From NCBI GenBank assembly GCA_024741835.1, contig JAENRP010000186.1:1-64000 (forward strand): a DNA stretch of 64,000 bases, given 5' to 3'. Positions 48,788 through 59,377 of the stretch are shown here, piece after piece (position 1 is the stretch's first letter; every line of letters starts with the position of its first letter). The notes under the pieces were generated by a model. That model was given only the letters and a program-made list of their open reading frames with translations, made no database searches and was not told the DNA's origin. A program made the translations under genes and the position numbers. This DNA is from Diplocarpon mali (lineage: Eukaryota > Ascomycota > Leotiomycetes > Helotiales > Drepanopezizaceae).

Positions 48788-50704
48788 CTATGAGAACTTC
48801 GTCTCCTCCTGAATATTCACATTCTCCGAATATTCTCTGATATTACTCGTGATAAATTCCTCAATTTCGTCGCCCTTGCCTGCTGCCACCCTTAGAATCA
48901 GGTCATTCAGACTCTGTCTACCCAAGATATCGACATGGTCGCCTGTATTCGGGCCGCCGCGAGGACTGAACCTATCAGGTTCGTGCGGCATTTCGTAGAC
49001 TTTGATTTTCACGCCGGCTGGATTATAGCGGCGGATGTTCCATCCTTTGTTGCACATGTAACCTGTCGACAACAAAGGGACGGTACCGTCGCCTTCGCCA
49101 AGAATTACGCCGTGGTCAATGTTACCTTGGGAGAGTGCGGTGTCGATTGTGATGTTGAGGGTGGAGAGAGGATTTTTTTCCATACGGTAAAAATAGGATC
49201 GTTCGGTTGGTTTTCCGATGCCTGATTCTGTAAGTATGGATTGATCCGAGTGAGGAGAAGACTCACCATAGAAGCAGTATATTTTCAGATTAGGAGCAAG
49301 AGGCAACCGGGTTTCGAGCGGGTTGATCCATCTCTTTTGGTCTTTCTCATTCGCTTCTACCTCTGCTGTTGTGTGCGCGACTCCGTGTGAGTAGCTTCCA
49401 CGAACTGAGTCTTGATACCATTGCTCTGTTGTGTTCATCAAATAAGCGAGACTTTGCTCGACAGTCAGGTTGCGGTACTCCTTAGACCCGTTGTAGTGCT
49501 TGAAGTTTAAGAATGACCCGTAGCTAACATTCTGACCTGGCTTGTCGTCTGGTGCCCAAGTCGCATTGCCCCAAACTTCGTTGCCGCCAATCGGTAGCAT
49601 GGAGCTGATTCCGGGCATAGCTCTAAACAAATCTGCGCGTTCTTCTCGGCTCAGAAATTTCTCCAACCCGTAAACGGCGAAAGCGTTTAGCTGAGCTGTA
49701 TCTTTCATTTCCCCAGAGAGGACTGCTGGTAGGCCTTTCAGCGCCCCCAACATGCACCCACTGATATTGATCCACGATTCAACATGCTGATCAACCCAGT
49801 CATCCCCTCCAGCGCCCCCTTCCGGAGCCGCAACCCAGTGGAAGAAATAAAATAGGACCTGGCTGCCCATAGAATGCGATACCAGCACTACCTTTTTGCC
49901 CGAGGTCTTATGCGCCAACTCGATGTACATCTTCAGCCTCGTAAAATAGGAGTCTCTGACCTCCAGATTTTTGTACGACAACCTCCAATCGTACGCCGCA
50001 GTGTATGAATTTTCGGGATCGTATCCAATGGTAGCCAGATTCTCGAGAATTTTGCTCCAGATCCAGTAGCCTGTTATGAAGAAGTCTGCAGCATCAAAGC
50101 CCTGCGCGGCTCGTAATTTAATGCCACCGGGAGGGTCAAGTCCAGTCTTCTTGTCCAGTATGATATGTTTCTTCCAGCCCTCCTTGTCTAATACTAACGC
50201 CCGCATCATGCTCCAACTGCCCCATAGCCGTTTTCTGAAATACTGCCTTGAACTATTCGTCGTTCCCCAGGATTCCAGACCTGTGGATATTACGCCTGGG
50301 ACCATAATAACTGGATGCTTTGCTTTAACTCCCTGCGCGACAAGATTCAGTCCCACGGAAAACGAGTCGTAGTTCACAGCGTCCCGCTCCCCTTTCGACA
50401 AATCCCTTGCGTCTTTCACGAATCCCGCAGGCAGTACATCAATCAGGTTGTCCATGCTCAGATCCCCGAATTCTGGGAAATCGATGAGATCACTCTTGCC
50501 CGCGAAGAAGCCCGCTACGACGATCCCAAACAACCCACCCAGGATGAAGATGAACCCATTTCTGCGTTTGCGCGATTCTTTCTTCTTCTTATGCGACTCA
50601 TCGTATATTATCTTCGATACGGGCGCGAGGCGTACTTCTTCTGCTTTGGCCGGAGAGTCGTCGCGAGCGGCATCTTTTTTCCCCCGGTTACGGAGACTTT
50701 CCAT
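48788..50704 (-). CDS. LRO1: Phospholipid:diacylglycerol acyltransferase (PDAT)
   Basis: Transfers an acyl chain from a phospholipid to diacylglycerol to make triacylglycerol, in the ER membrane. A basic N-terminus is followed by one membrane segment (about residues 50-68, FIFILGGLFGIVVAGFF), then a lumenal LCAT-like alpha/beta hydrolase domain. Visible: the nucleophile motif VSHSMGSQV (Ser278), GDGTVPLLSTGY (Asp) and NTGDHVDILG (His). The 638-codon frame is open throughout, but 49266-49222 is very probably an intron (GTGAGT...AATCAG, 45 bp, a multiple of three). Removing it gives the family's FYGIGKPTERSYFY and a 623-aa protein. Asp and His are then residues 524 and 575. It is divergent from NAA30, with 317 bp between the start codons. 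Confidence 0.93.
   Translation of the reverse strand: MESLRNRGKKDAARDDSPAKAEEVRLAPVSKIIYDESHKKKKESRKRRNGFIFILGGLFGIVVAGFFAGKSDLIDFPEFGDLSMDNLIDVLPAGFVKDARDLSKGERDAVNYDSFSVGLNLVAQGVKAKHPVIMVPGVISTGLESWGTTNSSRQYFRKRLWGSWSMMRALVLDKEGWKKHIILDKKTGLDPPGGIKLRAAQGFDAADFFITGYWIWSKILENLATIGYDPENSYTAAYDWRLSYKNLEVRDSYFTRLKMYIELAHKTSGKKVVLVSHSMGSQVLFYFFHWVAAPEGGAGGDDWVDQHVESWINISGCMLGALKGLPAVLSGEMKDTAQLNAFAVYGLEKFLSREERADLFRAMPGISSMLPIGGNEVWGNATWAPDDKPGQNVSYGSFLNFKHYNGSKEYRNLTVEQSLAYLMNTTEQWYQDSVRGSYSHGVAHTTAEVEANEKDQKRWINPLETRLPLAPNLKIYCFYGESSPHSDQSILTESGIGKPTERSYFYRMEKNPLSTLNITIDTALSQGNIDHGVILGEGDGTVPLLSTGYMCNKGWNIRRYNPAGVKIKVYEMPHEPDRFSPRGGPNTGDHVDILGRQSLNDLILRVAAGKGDEIEEFITSNIREYSENVNIQEETKFS
49222..49266 (-). 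other. Stop-free 45-bp intron in the PDAT gene
   Basis: Donor GTGAGT, acceptor AATCAG; an alternative TTACAG acceptor six bases earlier would also keep frame. If retained, it adds 15 residues after CFYG, in a place where the family has CFYG directly followed by (I/V)GKPTERSY. Confidence 0.8.
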
Positions 50705-51021
50705 GGTGTTGATGGGATGGGTGGAGAAACATGAAAGTCAGAAAGATATCGTTCTATGGCAGAAGCTCCGGCATCGTTGGCAAGGCGTTCAGGTTTGTTC
50801 GGACTGAATGGCTGGTACCAGTTGGGCCGGATGCATTTTGTTTTGGTGAGCCGGCGGGCCGACGTCACTTCTACATTACCACTTGAACGCCTAGTATCAC
50901 CGGGGTTCTGCCGAGTGAGCGTCAGCCTTGCCAACTTTTCCAGTGCATGTGGAAGCCGTTCATATCTTGAGTTTCTGGTCCCTTGGACGCCGTGTCCAAT
51001 TGCAATTCCAACACCCGCAGG
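50705..51021. promoter_or_regulatory. Shared divergent promoter region of PDAT and NAA30
   Basis: 317 bp between two divergent start codons. It must contain both promoters if the start choices are right. No specific factor site was identified. Confidence 0.45.
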
Positions 51022-51655
51022 ATGGCAGAAACAGCTTCTGAAGAAATCGCCGAGGTGATTGTCGAAGGGAAGGATGTGGAATTACCGGCAGAGCTCAGAT
51101 ATATCCAATACGAGCACTCGCTGGAGAGGAAATATCTCCCTTCTATCCGGGCCATCATTTCCAAGGATTTGAGCGAGCCGTACAGTATCTATGTGTACCG
51201 GTATTTTCTATACCAATGGGGCCATTTGTGCTTCATGGTACCTGGCATCATTCATACCAAAAGCTTCCATACTGATGAAGGTGCAGACTCTCCATCCATC
51301 AACCGACACCCTTATCGGCGTAATAGTCTGCAAGCTCGAAACCCACCAGTCGCACTCCCCACCTACACTTCGAGGTTACATCGCCATGCTGGCCGTCTCA
51401 TCGTCTTACCGAAACCACGGTATCGCTACTACACTCGTGAAGAAGGCGTTAGATGCAATGATTGAGAGGGGTGCAGATGAGGTGGTATTGGAGACAGAGG
51501 AGACGAATGTGCCGGCTATGAAACTGTATGAAAGACTGGGCTTCATTAGGAGCAAGAAACTGCATCGGTATTATCTGAACGGGAGTAGTGCGTACAGGCT
51601 AGTTCTTCATCTGAAGAGGACGGGGGAGATGATTGGGGAGGGGGCCATTTTTTGA
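51022..51655 (+). CDS. MAK3: NatC catalytic subunit, N-alpha-acetyltransferase 30
   Basis: Two exons, 51022-51237 and 51281-51655, giving 196 aa. The 43-bp intron is GTACCT...GATGAAG, phase 0. It acetylates the N-terminal Met of proteins starting Met-Leu/Ile/Phe/Trp, with NAA35 and NAA38 as partners, on the ribosome. The GNAT fold is clear: [18 protein letters not shown], typical of NAA30, ends exon 1. Exon 2 has [19 protein letters not shown] with the acetyl-CoA loop R-x-x-G-x-A (residues 116-121), and [20 protein letters not shown] near the end. The start at 51022 is the first in-frame ATG and gives the usual family length. The donor GTACCT is slightly unusual. Confidence 0.88.
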
Positions 51656-51889
51656 CAGAAATTGTTCCCTCACGAGCTATGACATTTGACGAAATGAAGT
51701 ATCAGATTGTTTGCAAGATGTCGTAGTGGGAAGCCCCTATCCAAAGCTAGATGCATAGCCATGCGAAAGTTCAGAGGTGGAAAGTATATAAACGCAAGCT
51801 TATTCCGAGTAAACGTAGCGGTAATCTCCTTTCTGCTTCGGCGGATAGGAGAAATCCTTCACAGTTCCATCTATCGCTCGTGGCTTCAT

Positions 51890-53221
51890 TTATATAAATT
51901 CTTCTGCGCTGTACATAGAGGCTGCAATATTGTAATCGTTTAAATGCTTCAGAGCCAGATGGGTGTACGCATCTACGCGATTAGGTCAGTTTGTATTCTA
52001 TCGTAAATTCGGTAGACCACAGGCTTACCACACTTGTAGTATATCGGCCTGCCCTTCTCGACAAACCCAAGGTCCTTCAAATTGTGTAGAACTCTTCTGA
52101 CATCTCCTCTGTCTTCGAAATTGCGCGTGTAGATGCAAATCAAGTGAGGATTGCGGACTTGACCGTCGTCTGGGGCAACTTTGGCAGCCTGCCTAGGTCG
52201 TTGCTGGCGGTATTCTGAGCGACAAGCTCCCATACTTGGTTCAGTCCATGCGTAGGACAGAAGATCATCCAATTTGTGTTAATTAGCTTCTATAGCTGAA
52301 GAAATTCTCAGAAAGAACTGGGACCTGTTACAGTGAGGTGGTTGGCAACGAGCGGACGGGCTAGTTGAAACCCAAGACGCTGCACTTACTTTGCCAGATG
52401 TACATCTCAGATCAACCGCTGTGTTCAATGTCTTTTCGACAACTTCTTTAATCTCGGTATTGAGTACTTTCGTGACCGTTGCCTTCGAGGCCTTGCCAAC
52501 GTGCTTCTTCTCGACATCATGTCGTGATGCTACCAACGGCTCGAGTAGCCCTTTACCCTCGCGGAAAAACTGAGCCCATCTACTATCATCTTCTGCCATT
52601 GTTTCTTCATGAGATAGCATGCGCTCATCTTTCTATGTCTGGATGATCTTGCGAAACGGGTTGGCTATGGAAATCTGTGGATCTAGTGAGTTACTGATCC
52701 TGGATAATTGCCACAGGGTCGGACATAGATTGTACTGCAAAGACTCACCCAAGGAATTTGGTAGTAACTTGCGTAGTAGCAGGGGGAAGTCTCTGCAGAA
52801 ACTCCTCGACTGTCTCCTCGAGCTGTCTACCATATACCTTTCCTGCGTACGGGTTGGACATCTTAGCAGTAACCTGGTCAGATTCGGCATCCATATTCTC
52901 CCAGGATAATTCGACCAAGGAAGGCTTTTTGCCTGCCCACCATTCTTCGACCTCGAAGGTCACTGCTCTTACCTTCAGCTCATTTCTGATATTCTCGTCA
53001 CCTGACCTGTCAGTGATTGTTGCAATTCAAAGAGAGTCGTTACTGACCGTAGAAGTCGGATTCGTCTGGAAGATACCCTGAATCTCTTTGCTCCAAGTTT
53101 TCGACCAATGTTGGAAGTTCTTGTAGATGTTTTCGTTGGTAACGCCTCTCGGGTAGGTGTGAATCGTAACGTTCAAGTCATAAAGAGTAGCGTGGCGACA
53201 CGCAGTGAGATCAAATAGCAA
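51890..53221 (-). pseudogene. DUF1917 (UPF0696/C11orf68-like) gene, apparently decayed
   Basis: Five exon-like blocks on the minus strand match the DUF1917 family: TLYDLNVTIHTYPRG; VEEWWAGKKPSLVELSWEN and GRQLEETVEEFLQRLP; AVDLRCTSGK; WMIFCPTHGLNQVWELVAQN; AAKVAPDDGQVRNPHLICIY and GRPIYYKC; then DAYTHLALKHLNDYNIAASM to a TAA at 51892-51890. The gene cannot be read through: exon 1 needs one extra base near 53068 to meet exon 2; exon 3 has TAG at 52635-52633 where CAG fits; the base pair before WMIF (52273-52272) is AT, not AG; and exon 4 lacks one base near 52190. The family's function is poorly known; a eIF4E-like fold is reported for its human member. The start was not resolved. Confidence 0.75.
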
Positions 53222-53537
53222 GTCATATTGAATCGTTTGGCTTCAAATCAGTTCGGCTCTTAGTAGCGAGGCCGAAGCTTTCATTTTACGGCGAATAGGA
53301 AGATGTTGTTAATGAGAAATGAAGGAGTAGTTACGATTACTGTATATCCTGGCTAGGCGATTGGACACCACGTTCCAAACCTCGCTTCGAAATTTGCATT
53401 TTCTCAACACAAAATAACAAAACACAACACAACACAGCACTATACTACCTCCCTGCACAACATAGCAAAACATATCATAATACAACGCAATAAAGCGGTC
53501 TAATCTTATGCGTGTACTGTATTCCACGTGAAACACG
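53222..53537. promoter_or_regulatory. Divergent intergenic region with CACGTG before DPH7
   Basis: About 310 bp between the DUF1917 remnant and DPH7. A CACGTG E-box core lies at 53525-53530, eight bases upstream of the DPH7 ATG. An ACA-rich stretch (aacacaac repeats) covers 53400-53440. Factor binding is not established. Confidence 0.4.
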
Positions 53538-54968
53538 ATGGTAACCCCCAGCAGTTCGACCTACTCGCCTCCAGATACGGAACATAGTGAATCTGTCACT
53601 CCACTAGGTGAACTTACTCTAGACGCGCCGCCGAGCTGCCTCGAATTTCTTCGAACAACCGGATGGGAACAATTCTTCGTCGTAGGAACATATCAACTGG
53701 ACCATAATCCCATTACGGATGAGAACGCAGCTTCTAAGGACCCCAAGGAGCAGTCTAGGAATGGCACGCTGAGTCTTGTCAGGCTGGATATAAACGATGG
53801 TTCCATGTAAGCACCCTCCATGTCATCGTGGGAACGTGCCATCTCTACATATCCTGACTAAATGAATCTAGTCGCAACACTCATACCTTGAAATGTGATT
53901 CCGCCATCTACGACCTACATTTCCTTCCGGGACAGCGGTTCTTTGCCGCCGTATCAAGTACCGGCACTATCTCCTTCTATGAAGTCATTGAGATAGAAAG
54001 GGATTCGGCGGAGGCTCAGTAAGGGCTATCTCTGGCCATTTCTATATGGTTTTGAGACGTGCTGACTCTAATTCCCCAGCGCTGGCATCTTCCCTTCGCT
54101 CAGGATAAAGTTACTTTTTACCAAGCAGCTCTTCTCGCCCGGTACCATCATCACCTATTTTGCCTTCTTACCTGCCCACACGTTGGATCTCTACCAGCCA
54201 CTCATAGCAGCTACTACTGATGATGGCGGCGTCTACCTCATGGTGTATGATATGACGGCTCAAAAGATTGAACTATTGAACGGTGGAGAACCTGTCCATC
54301 GACATGTATTGAAAGAAAGCGGAGCTCCAGATTTCGCTTGGTGCTGTGCTGTTAACTCGAAAGTAAGAACTAGCATATACTCTGGCGGCGACAACGCTGA
54401 GCTTGTCCGTATAAAGCTCGGAGATTATGCTGCGAGACTTCGCGATCTCGAGGGGAAGGTATTGACCGAGCTATATCGCCACAATTTCCATGATGCAGGA
54501 GTCACCGCTATCCTCCCACTACCACACTGTTTAAGTGATGATTCTGCTCTGCTTCTCACTGGGAGTTACGACAATCATATTCGGCTTTATTCAAACTCGC
54601 ACCAAAAAGTCATGGCTCAGCTAGACCTTGGAGGCGGAGTTTACAGGTTGAAAATGATTCAAGAGCACTATTGGCCGGGCCATGCCCCAAGAGAATTTGT
54701 ATATCTTGTTCTAGCCTGTTGTATGCATGGAGGGACGAAAGTCATCGATGTCAGAACAGCAGACATCGACGACTACGTCATGAAAGTTGTCGGGAGTCTC
54801 AACGTGCCAGCCAATGATAGTGACAACTATTGCTACGCGGCTGATGTTCTTCCTCTGCCGCTTGCTAGTGGTTTCTTTGAGCAACAGCCTCCATTACCGC
54901 GAAAGCGCATGTTTGTCAGCGGATCTTTTGTTGACAAGAAGCTGACGTCCTGGCTGTTGAACCTCTGA
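53538..54968 (+). CDS. DPH7: Diphthine methylesterase, WD-repeat protein DPH7
   Basis: Three exons, 53538-53806, 53872-54018 and 54080-54968, 1,305 nt, 434 aa. The introns are GTAAGC...TCTAG (65 bp) and GTAAGG...CCCAG (61 bp), both phase 2. It removes the methyl ester from diphthine on elongation factor 2, before the final amidation of diphthamide; yeast name RRT2, human WDR85. WD40 blades are visible: SAIYDLHFLPGQRFFAAVSS, then LLLTGSYDNHIRLYSNSHQK, LDLGGGVYRLKM and LACCMHGGTKVIDV, the last matching the family's ACMHxGxK motif. No signal or membrane segment, so cytosolic. Confidence 0.88.
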
Positions 54969-57900
54969 CTTCGAACTTTATCGAACCCCAAAGCTACAAC
55001 AGGAAGCCATTTTCCAAGGCTTATATGCCTTCAACGTTGTAGGGAACCGGATTAAGGCATGTAATTTCAAAAGCACTAAATTTACCAGAGCTGTTGCACA
55101 TTTTTTGGTGGACAGGCTCCCTTGCAAGTGCTCTTTGGGCGGCATTTAAGTGGGCATTGCTGCAGCGTCAAGCAGTATTTGATAGGAAACCAGGCATTCT
55201 CTGGGTATTTACTAATACCAGCACAGACAGAATATCAGCCTATCAGTCTTCATCACCAGTGTTTCGTTCTCTTACTTGATAACTGGCCACCTCTATCACC
55301 TTCTCCCTCAACCTATCATCTCTCCCGTCAATCCAAGGCTCAGTGACTCAAGACCCAGTGGTATATCCTAAGCATTTGGCTTCCATGTAAAGCGTTGGGT
55401 ACGAATGGCAGTTCTACAGATCATCGCAGGGGCGAGCTGTTTTTGTCTCGATGACTTCTCTCACGCTTTTCTGGCGCAGAAGACACTAATATTTTCGCAC
55501 ATAGTGGCCGCTTCATTGAACTTGTGTGGCGTTTGGTTGAGGATTAGCTTTGTGTTTGTTGAGCTATGAAGCTTCAATATGAGGGATATTGTTTGCTTCA
55601 TATTTCCCCCGGCCTCCCCCCGAAGTTTTTGGAGGGTTTGTTGAGCGCATTAGAGGATATGCGATGAGTGACGATAGCGCAGGGGGTCTATCTTTTGCTC
55701 TTCTTCAATTCTCATAAGTGGACTCACTTATTATCTTATTCCTTCACCCAAGTACTCTACGTCTCGGATCCAGGCTCTAATATGATACAGAGGTGTCACA
55801 ATTGTGCACTTCGTTGCGTGAGTAAGTATAGTAAATTGAAAGGTCAGTGATGATGCAAAAGCAGTTTTTGAAAGGTAAGGGCTTTACCATTGAGACTTTA
55901 AAGCATGGTAGGCTTTCAAGCGTATTCAAGATTTAGGACATGGAAGGTAACCTGATGTAGAACATTTATAAGTGGCTTGCAGTTACTATTATCACCATCA
56001 CCCACCACGCAGTGATCAATCACAAGCAGGTTATCTCATTCAATCACGTACACTTGAACCTCTTTGGCATTTTTCAAGGCTATAGAAACGCAACCACTCA
56101 CCCCGCAACCAAAGCCTGTTCCTCAGTTCACAACTTGAGGAAACGCCTGGAAGATTATTCTGGATTATGTAGGCGCAGGGGTGTGTTTTAACATCGCACA
56201 GCTATCACAGCTAGTATGTTATGCACATTTCTCNNNNNNNNNNNNNNNNCCCTCCTATTACTATGAAGCGCTCGCCCTAGACCCACAATACTAGGATCGG
56301 TTAGCAGATCTTAGAGTTATCCATCGCCAAAATTACTTTCATGACATTATGAAGAATGTAGATATGTTTACATATAGCTTTTGTGCTGTTTCCTAAGTAA
56401 AGAGAGATAGGAGAGATGGCTGAGGGAAAGCGGACCCTGTCTGTAAATGAATCAAGATCCAAGTCCCGGCTAACACATTCCACTATACTTTCGTTGTCTG
56501 AACCTCAATATTCACGCTGCATACTGATATGGCTTTGTATAGTATCTTACCGCTATCATGAAATACTTCTCTCAGTGGCTGTGTCAGGGGTCGAGGAACG
56601 GCGACTCAAGGTTTTGACTGTTGACTCTTCATCGCTTAAGATTTTCCCCTGAGCAAATCTCGTCACCTGAATCGACTAGAACGATAGGATGTTTCGACAA
56701 GAACCGACATCATTCCGAGGTTCAAAAGATATTTACAAGTTTGTCTGAGATCTCTCCAGGTTGCTCTCTCGACTCATGCGGCTGCATACCGGAAAGTGAA
56801 GCAGAACGTTCGTGTTTACCTTTTTTTGCACAGGCTCAGCAACAGAGGAACTCTCTTCCACGTGCTAGGTGCCAGGTCCTACTTCTACACCAAATACCAT
56901 TCGCAAGATATCAAAGTCCCCAGCTGGTAAAGATCGCAGCTCGCCCTCCACTAGCATAGATTTTGCAGCACTTCGTCAGTGACTTGAGGACTCTTACTCT
57001 CGTAGTTGCCTCCTCGCTGACACATCCGGATACTTACCCTGCCGCTAATACCATGCAGGCAGAGTCTGATCAAGTATTTGCAAATAAGATACTCGCAGAT
57101 ATTAACCTGCCCGGCTCTCCGCTAGACATTTGATTTGTGTCGAATTCGAACGAACGTGACAATTCGAGATTATTTTCGATAACAATAGAAAATGCTGTTG
57201 CGAACAACGACTTACAAAGCCGTTTTCAGAAGCTGGCTACAGTTAACATTAGTATTTATCTCGAACTCACTTCGCTGGCCGCTCTTTCGATTCTTTGTTC
57301 TGATGCTGCGCGTCACCCTCCTCTCGACTCAATCTCTCTACTCAACGATCACACAGAAATACTTTAAGCCCTCCCCGATGCACATACTGCAAAATACCAT
57401 GTCAGGAAAGGAGACCAGAGCTTCGAGCTCGATGCCCTCTCCTGGCGCCATATCTCCGAACGATCTGCGAACCCGCAGATGTTTCCATACCTGACTCTCC
57501 TTGGCTAACTTCATTATGGATACCCGGAGTCATTTGATAAGTAGAATTCCATTCTCACTTCTCCAATTTCGGAATAGATGGAACGGGCTCGACTTGTGTC
57601 ATTGCTACTGGAGAGGACAAGAACCTGGCCTGTGACTTCAGAAGATACGTGATGTTGGGTCTGAAGCGAGGTGGCTTCGATTTTTGCTCCTATGTGACGG
57701 CAAAGTCTACTGCTAGGTCTGAAAGATGCTTGCGGTGGAGATCATAATCGCGGGGTGTAGAATATGATTTGCATGATAAACATTTGGTTGAGCTAACGGA
57801 TTAAGTATGTAAATTTATATACTATAAAAATTTCGCCGAGATGGCATTGCACGCGTCAAGGTCTCGGAAGTTTCCTATATTGTGAGTGTTTTTCTGAGTC

Positions 57901-58231
57901 ACCGAGGCAGCAAATATAGAGGATGCGAACAAATTATGCCCGTATGGACGGACTTCTGCTATAGACCAATCATGACGAACCAAAAAGATTCCTAGAGAAA
58001 ATAAGAAGGCCTAGAGTAGCAATGTTCATTAACAACCATTTTCGATAAGCAAAAATACTCATTGATCCTCACAAAATGCAGGAAGAATACTTTTTACAAA
58101 CTGCCATCTTAATTTTAAAATATATCAACCGGGTATCATACGTTCAATCCGTCCACCAAATAGCCCATCATTTACCGTCACGTCTAAAACTCCGATATCC
58201 GCAGGTAGTCTAAATTCGACCAGGGTCATAG
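54969..58231. other. Long intergenic stretch, no supported gene; contains the assembly gap
   Basis: About 3.3 kb with only short frames on both strands (longest about 110 codons) and no recognisable domain. The stretch is more AT-rich than the genes but not RIP-like. A decayed gene or non-coding RNA cannot be excluded. It starts at the 3' end of DPH7 and ends at the 3' end of the TLDc gene, so it is a convergent interval, where promoters are not required. Confidence 0.5.
56234..56249. other. Assembly gap (16 N)
   Basis: Sixteen undetermined bases. True size of the missing sequence is unknown; no feature spans it. Confidence 0.99.
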
Positions 58232-59377
58232 TCACGAGTTTCCAATACTCCAAAGCTCTACTCCCAGGATCTCGAACTTCTGCCCTTCTTCACTCAGTGG
58301 CTCGTTGCCAAATGTCAAACAGTGGCTGCTGATTCCCCTCTCGAAAACATCATCTAGCCACAGCCCGTAGTGCCCATCGCCACCACCTACGCTTAGGAAC
58401 CCGGGTTCACAGAGCATCATATAGTCGTTGACTCCAGAATATGGGAACGCTTTGAACCGGATGCATTCGGGTGTTGAGATGCCGGAGTGTAATGGTGCAT
58501 TTTGCGGCGAGAGTAAGGAAGAGTTAGAGTGCGAGGAAGAGGCTGCGCTTGTAGGGGGATGACTGGGCGAGACAAGGTTCAGACCTCGTGGGGAGCCGAC
58601 GGTCGTGCTGCGTACTGCATGGGTGGTGTCTGCTGAGGGCGGTGGAGGCAAGTTTGTAGGAATAGAGGTAGATGTGAGGACGGAAGCTCGCCACAGAAAA
58701 CACTCGCCCGTACCAAAGTAATGGGGAGACGGGTGTGGTGCTTCTGTCAAGTAGGCGCCGAATAACTTCATCAAACTATTAGCAGGGCTGCACAAACGGC
58801 TCGGATCTGGTGGGATAACGGGGGGACGTACCCCGCCTTCTCCATCCTTGACGACCAACACAAACCCGTTTCGCAAACCTCGCATATCCTCACATTTCTT
58901 ATACAATGTGCCTAGACTGACACCGTCCTCCTCCAGACTATATACCAAATTCCAGTCCTCGCACAGCTGGAGTCTTGCGGGGACCAGCAATCGTATCTCC
59001 TCGGCCAGAGCTGGACTTAGCAACCTCGCAGATTCTGGCGTACTTGTATGATAACCCTTCAGATGGACTGGGTATAAAGGTGGCGGTTGGAATGGAGATA
59101 CGTTTCGGGAGGGGGGTGTGTAGACACCACCCAGCCCATTTTTTTTCGTATTCCTGGCATCAGAGGTCGGCGAGTGTATGGGAGAGTTGTTCTTCGAAGA
59201 GGAGGCGGTTGGCTCCGTGGCAAACCGTCGTAGGAGGCCCGTCACAGCATGAGAAACTGTAGAGGGCATGGCCCAGGAGGAGGAGAGGGATGTAGGTGTG
59301 GTGGTGCCGGAGTTTGCTGATGTGCCGCTTGAAGGATTCTGCGACATTGATGCTTCGGGTCTGGGGTTTCTGGCCAA
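58232..59377 (-). CDS. OXR1: TLDc-domain protein, oxidation resistance protein 1-like
   Basis: Protects against oxidative damage; fungal members also act on V-ATPase assembly. Ser/Thr/Pro-rich N-terminus (about 100 residues), then a TLDc domain to the C-terminus: LLVPARLQLCEDWNLVYSLE, GFVLVVKDGEGG, FGAYLTEAPHPSPHYFGTGE, then after a Ser/Pro-rich insert GGGDGHYGLWLDDVF and the closing FEILGVELWSIG. The 381-codon frame is open, but 58831-58766 is almost certainly an intron (GTACGT...TGCTAATAG...GATGAAG, 66 bp, a multiple of three). Its removal restores DGEGG-LFGAYL and gives 359 aa. A second Met at residue 11 is an alternative start. Confidence 0.9.
   Translation of the reverse strand: MARNPRPEASMSQNPSSGTSANSGTTTPTSLSSSWAMPSTVSHAVTGLLRRFATEPTASSSKNNSPIHSPTSDARNTKKNGLGGVYTPPSRNVSPFQPPPLYPVHLKGYHTSTPESARLLSPALAEEIRLLVPARLQLCEDWNLVYSLEEDGVSLGTLYKKCEDMRGLRNGFVLVVKDGEGGVRPPVIPPDPSRLCSPANSLMKLFGAYLTEAPHPSPHYFGTGECFLWRASVLTSTSIPTNLPPPPSADTTHAVRSTTVGSPRGLNLVSPSHPPTSAASSSHSNSSLLSPQNAPLHSGISTPECIRFKAFPYSGVNDYMMLCEPGFLSVGGGDGHYGLWLDDVFERGISSHCLTFGNEPLSEEGQKFEILGVELWSIGNS
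58766..58831 (-). other. Stop-free 66-bp intron in the TLDc gene
   Basis: Donor GTACGT, a canonical branch site TGCTAATAG about 10 bases before the acceptor GATGAAG, length 66. It encodes 22 Pro-rich residues absent from the TLDc family if not spliced. Confidence 0.88.

Noticed and set aside
57192..57494. 100-codon plus-strand frame with hydrophobic stretch
   Set aside because: No family resemblance or gene context, and an overlapping frame of similar length exists; not supported.
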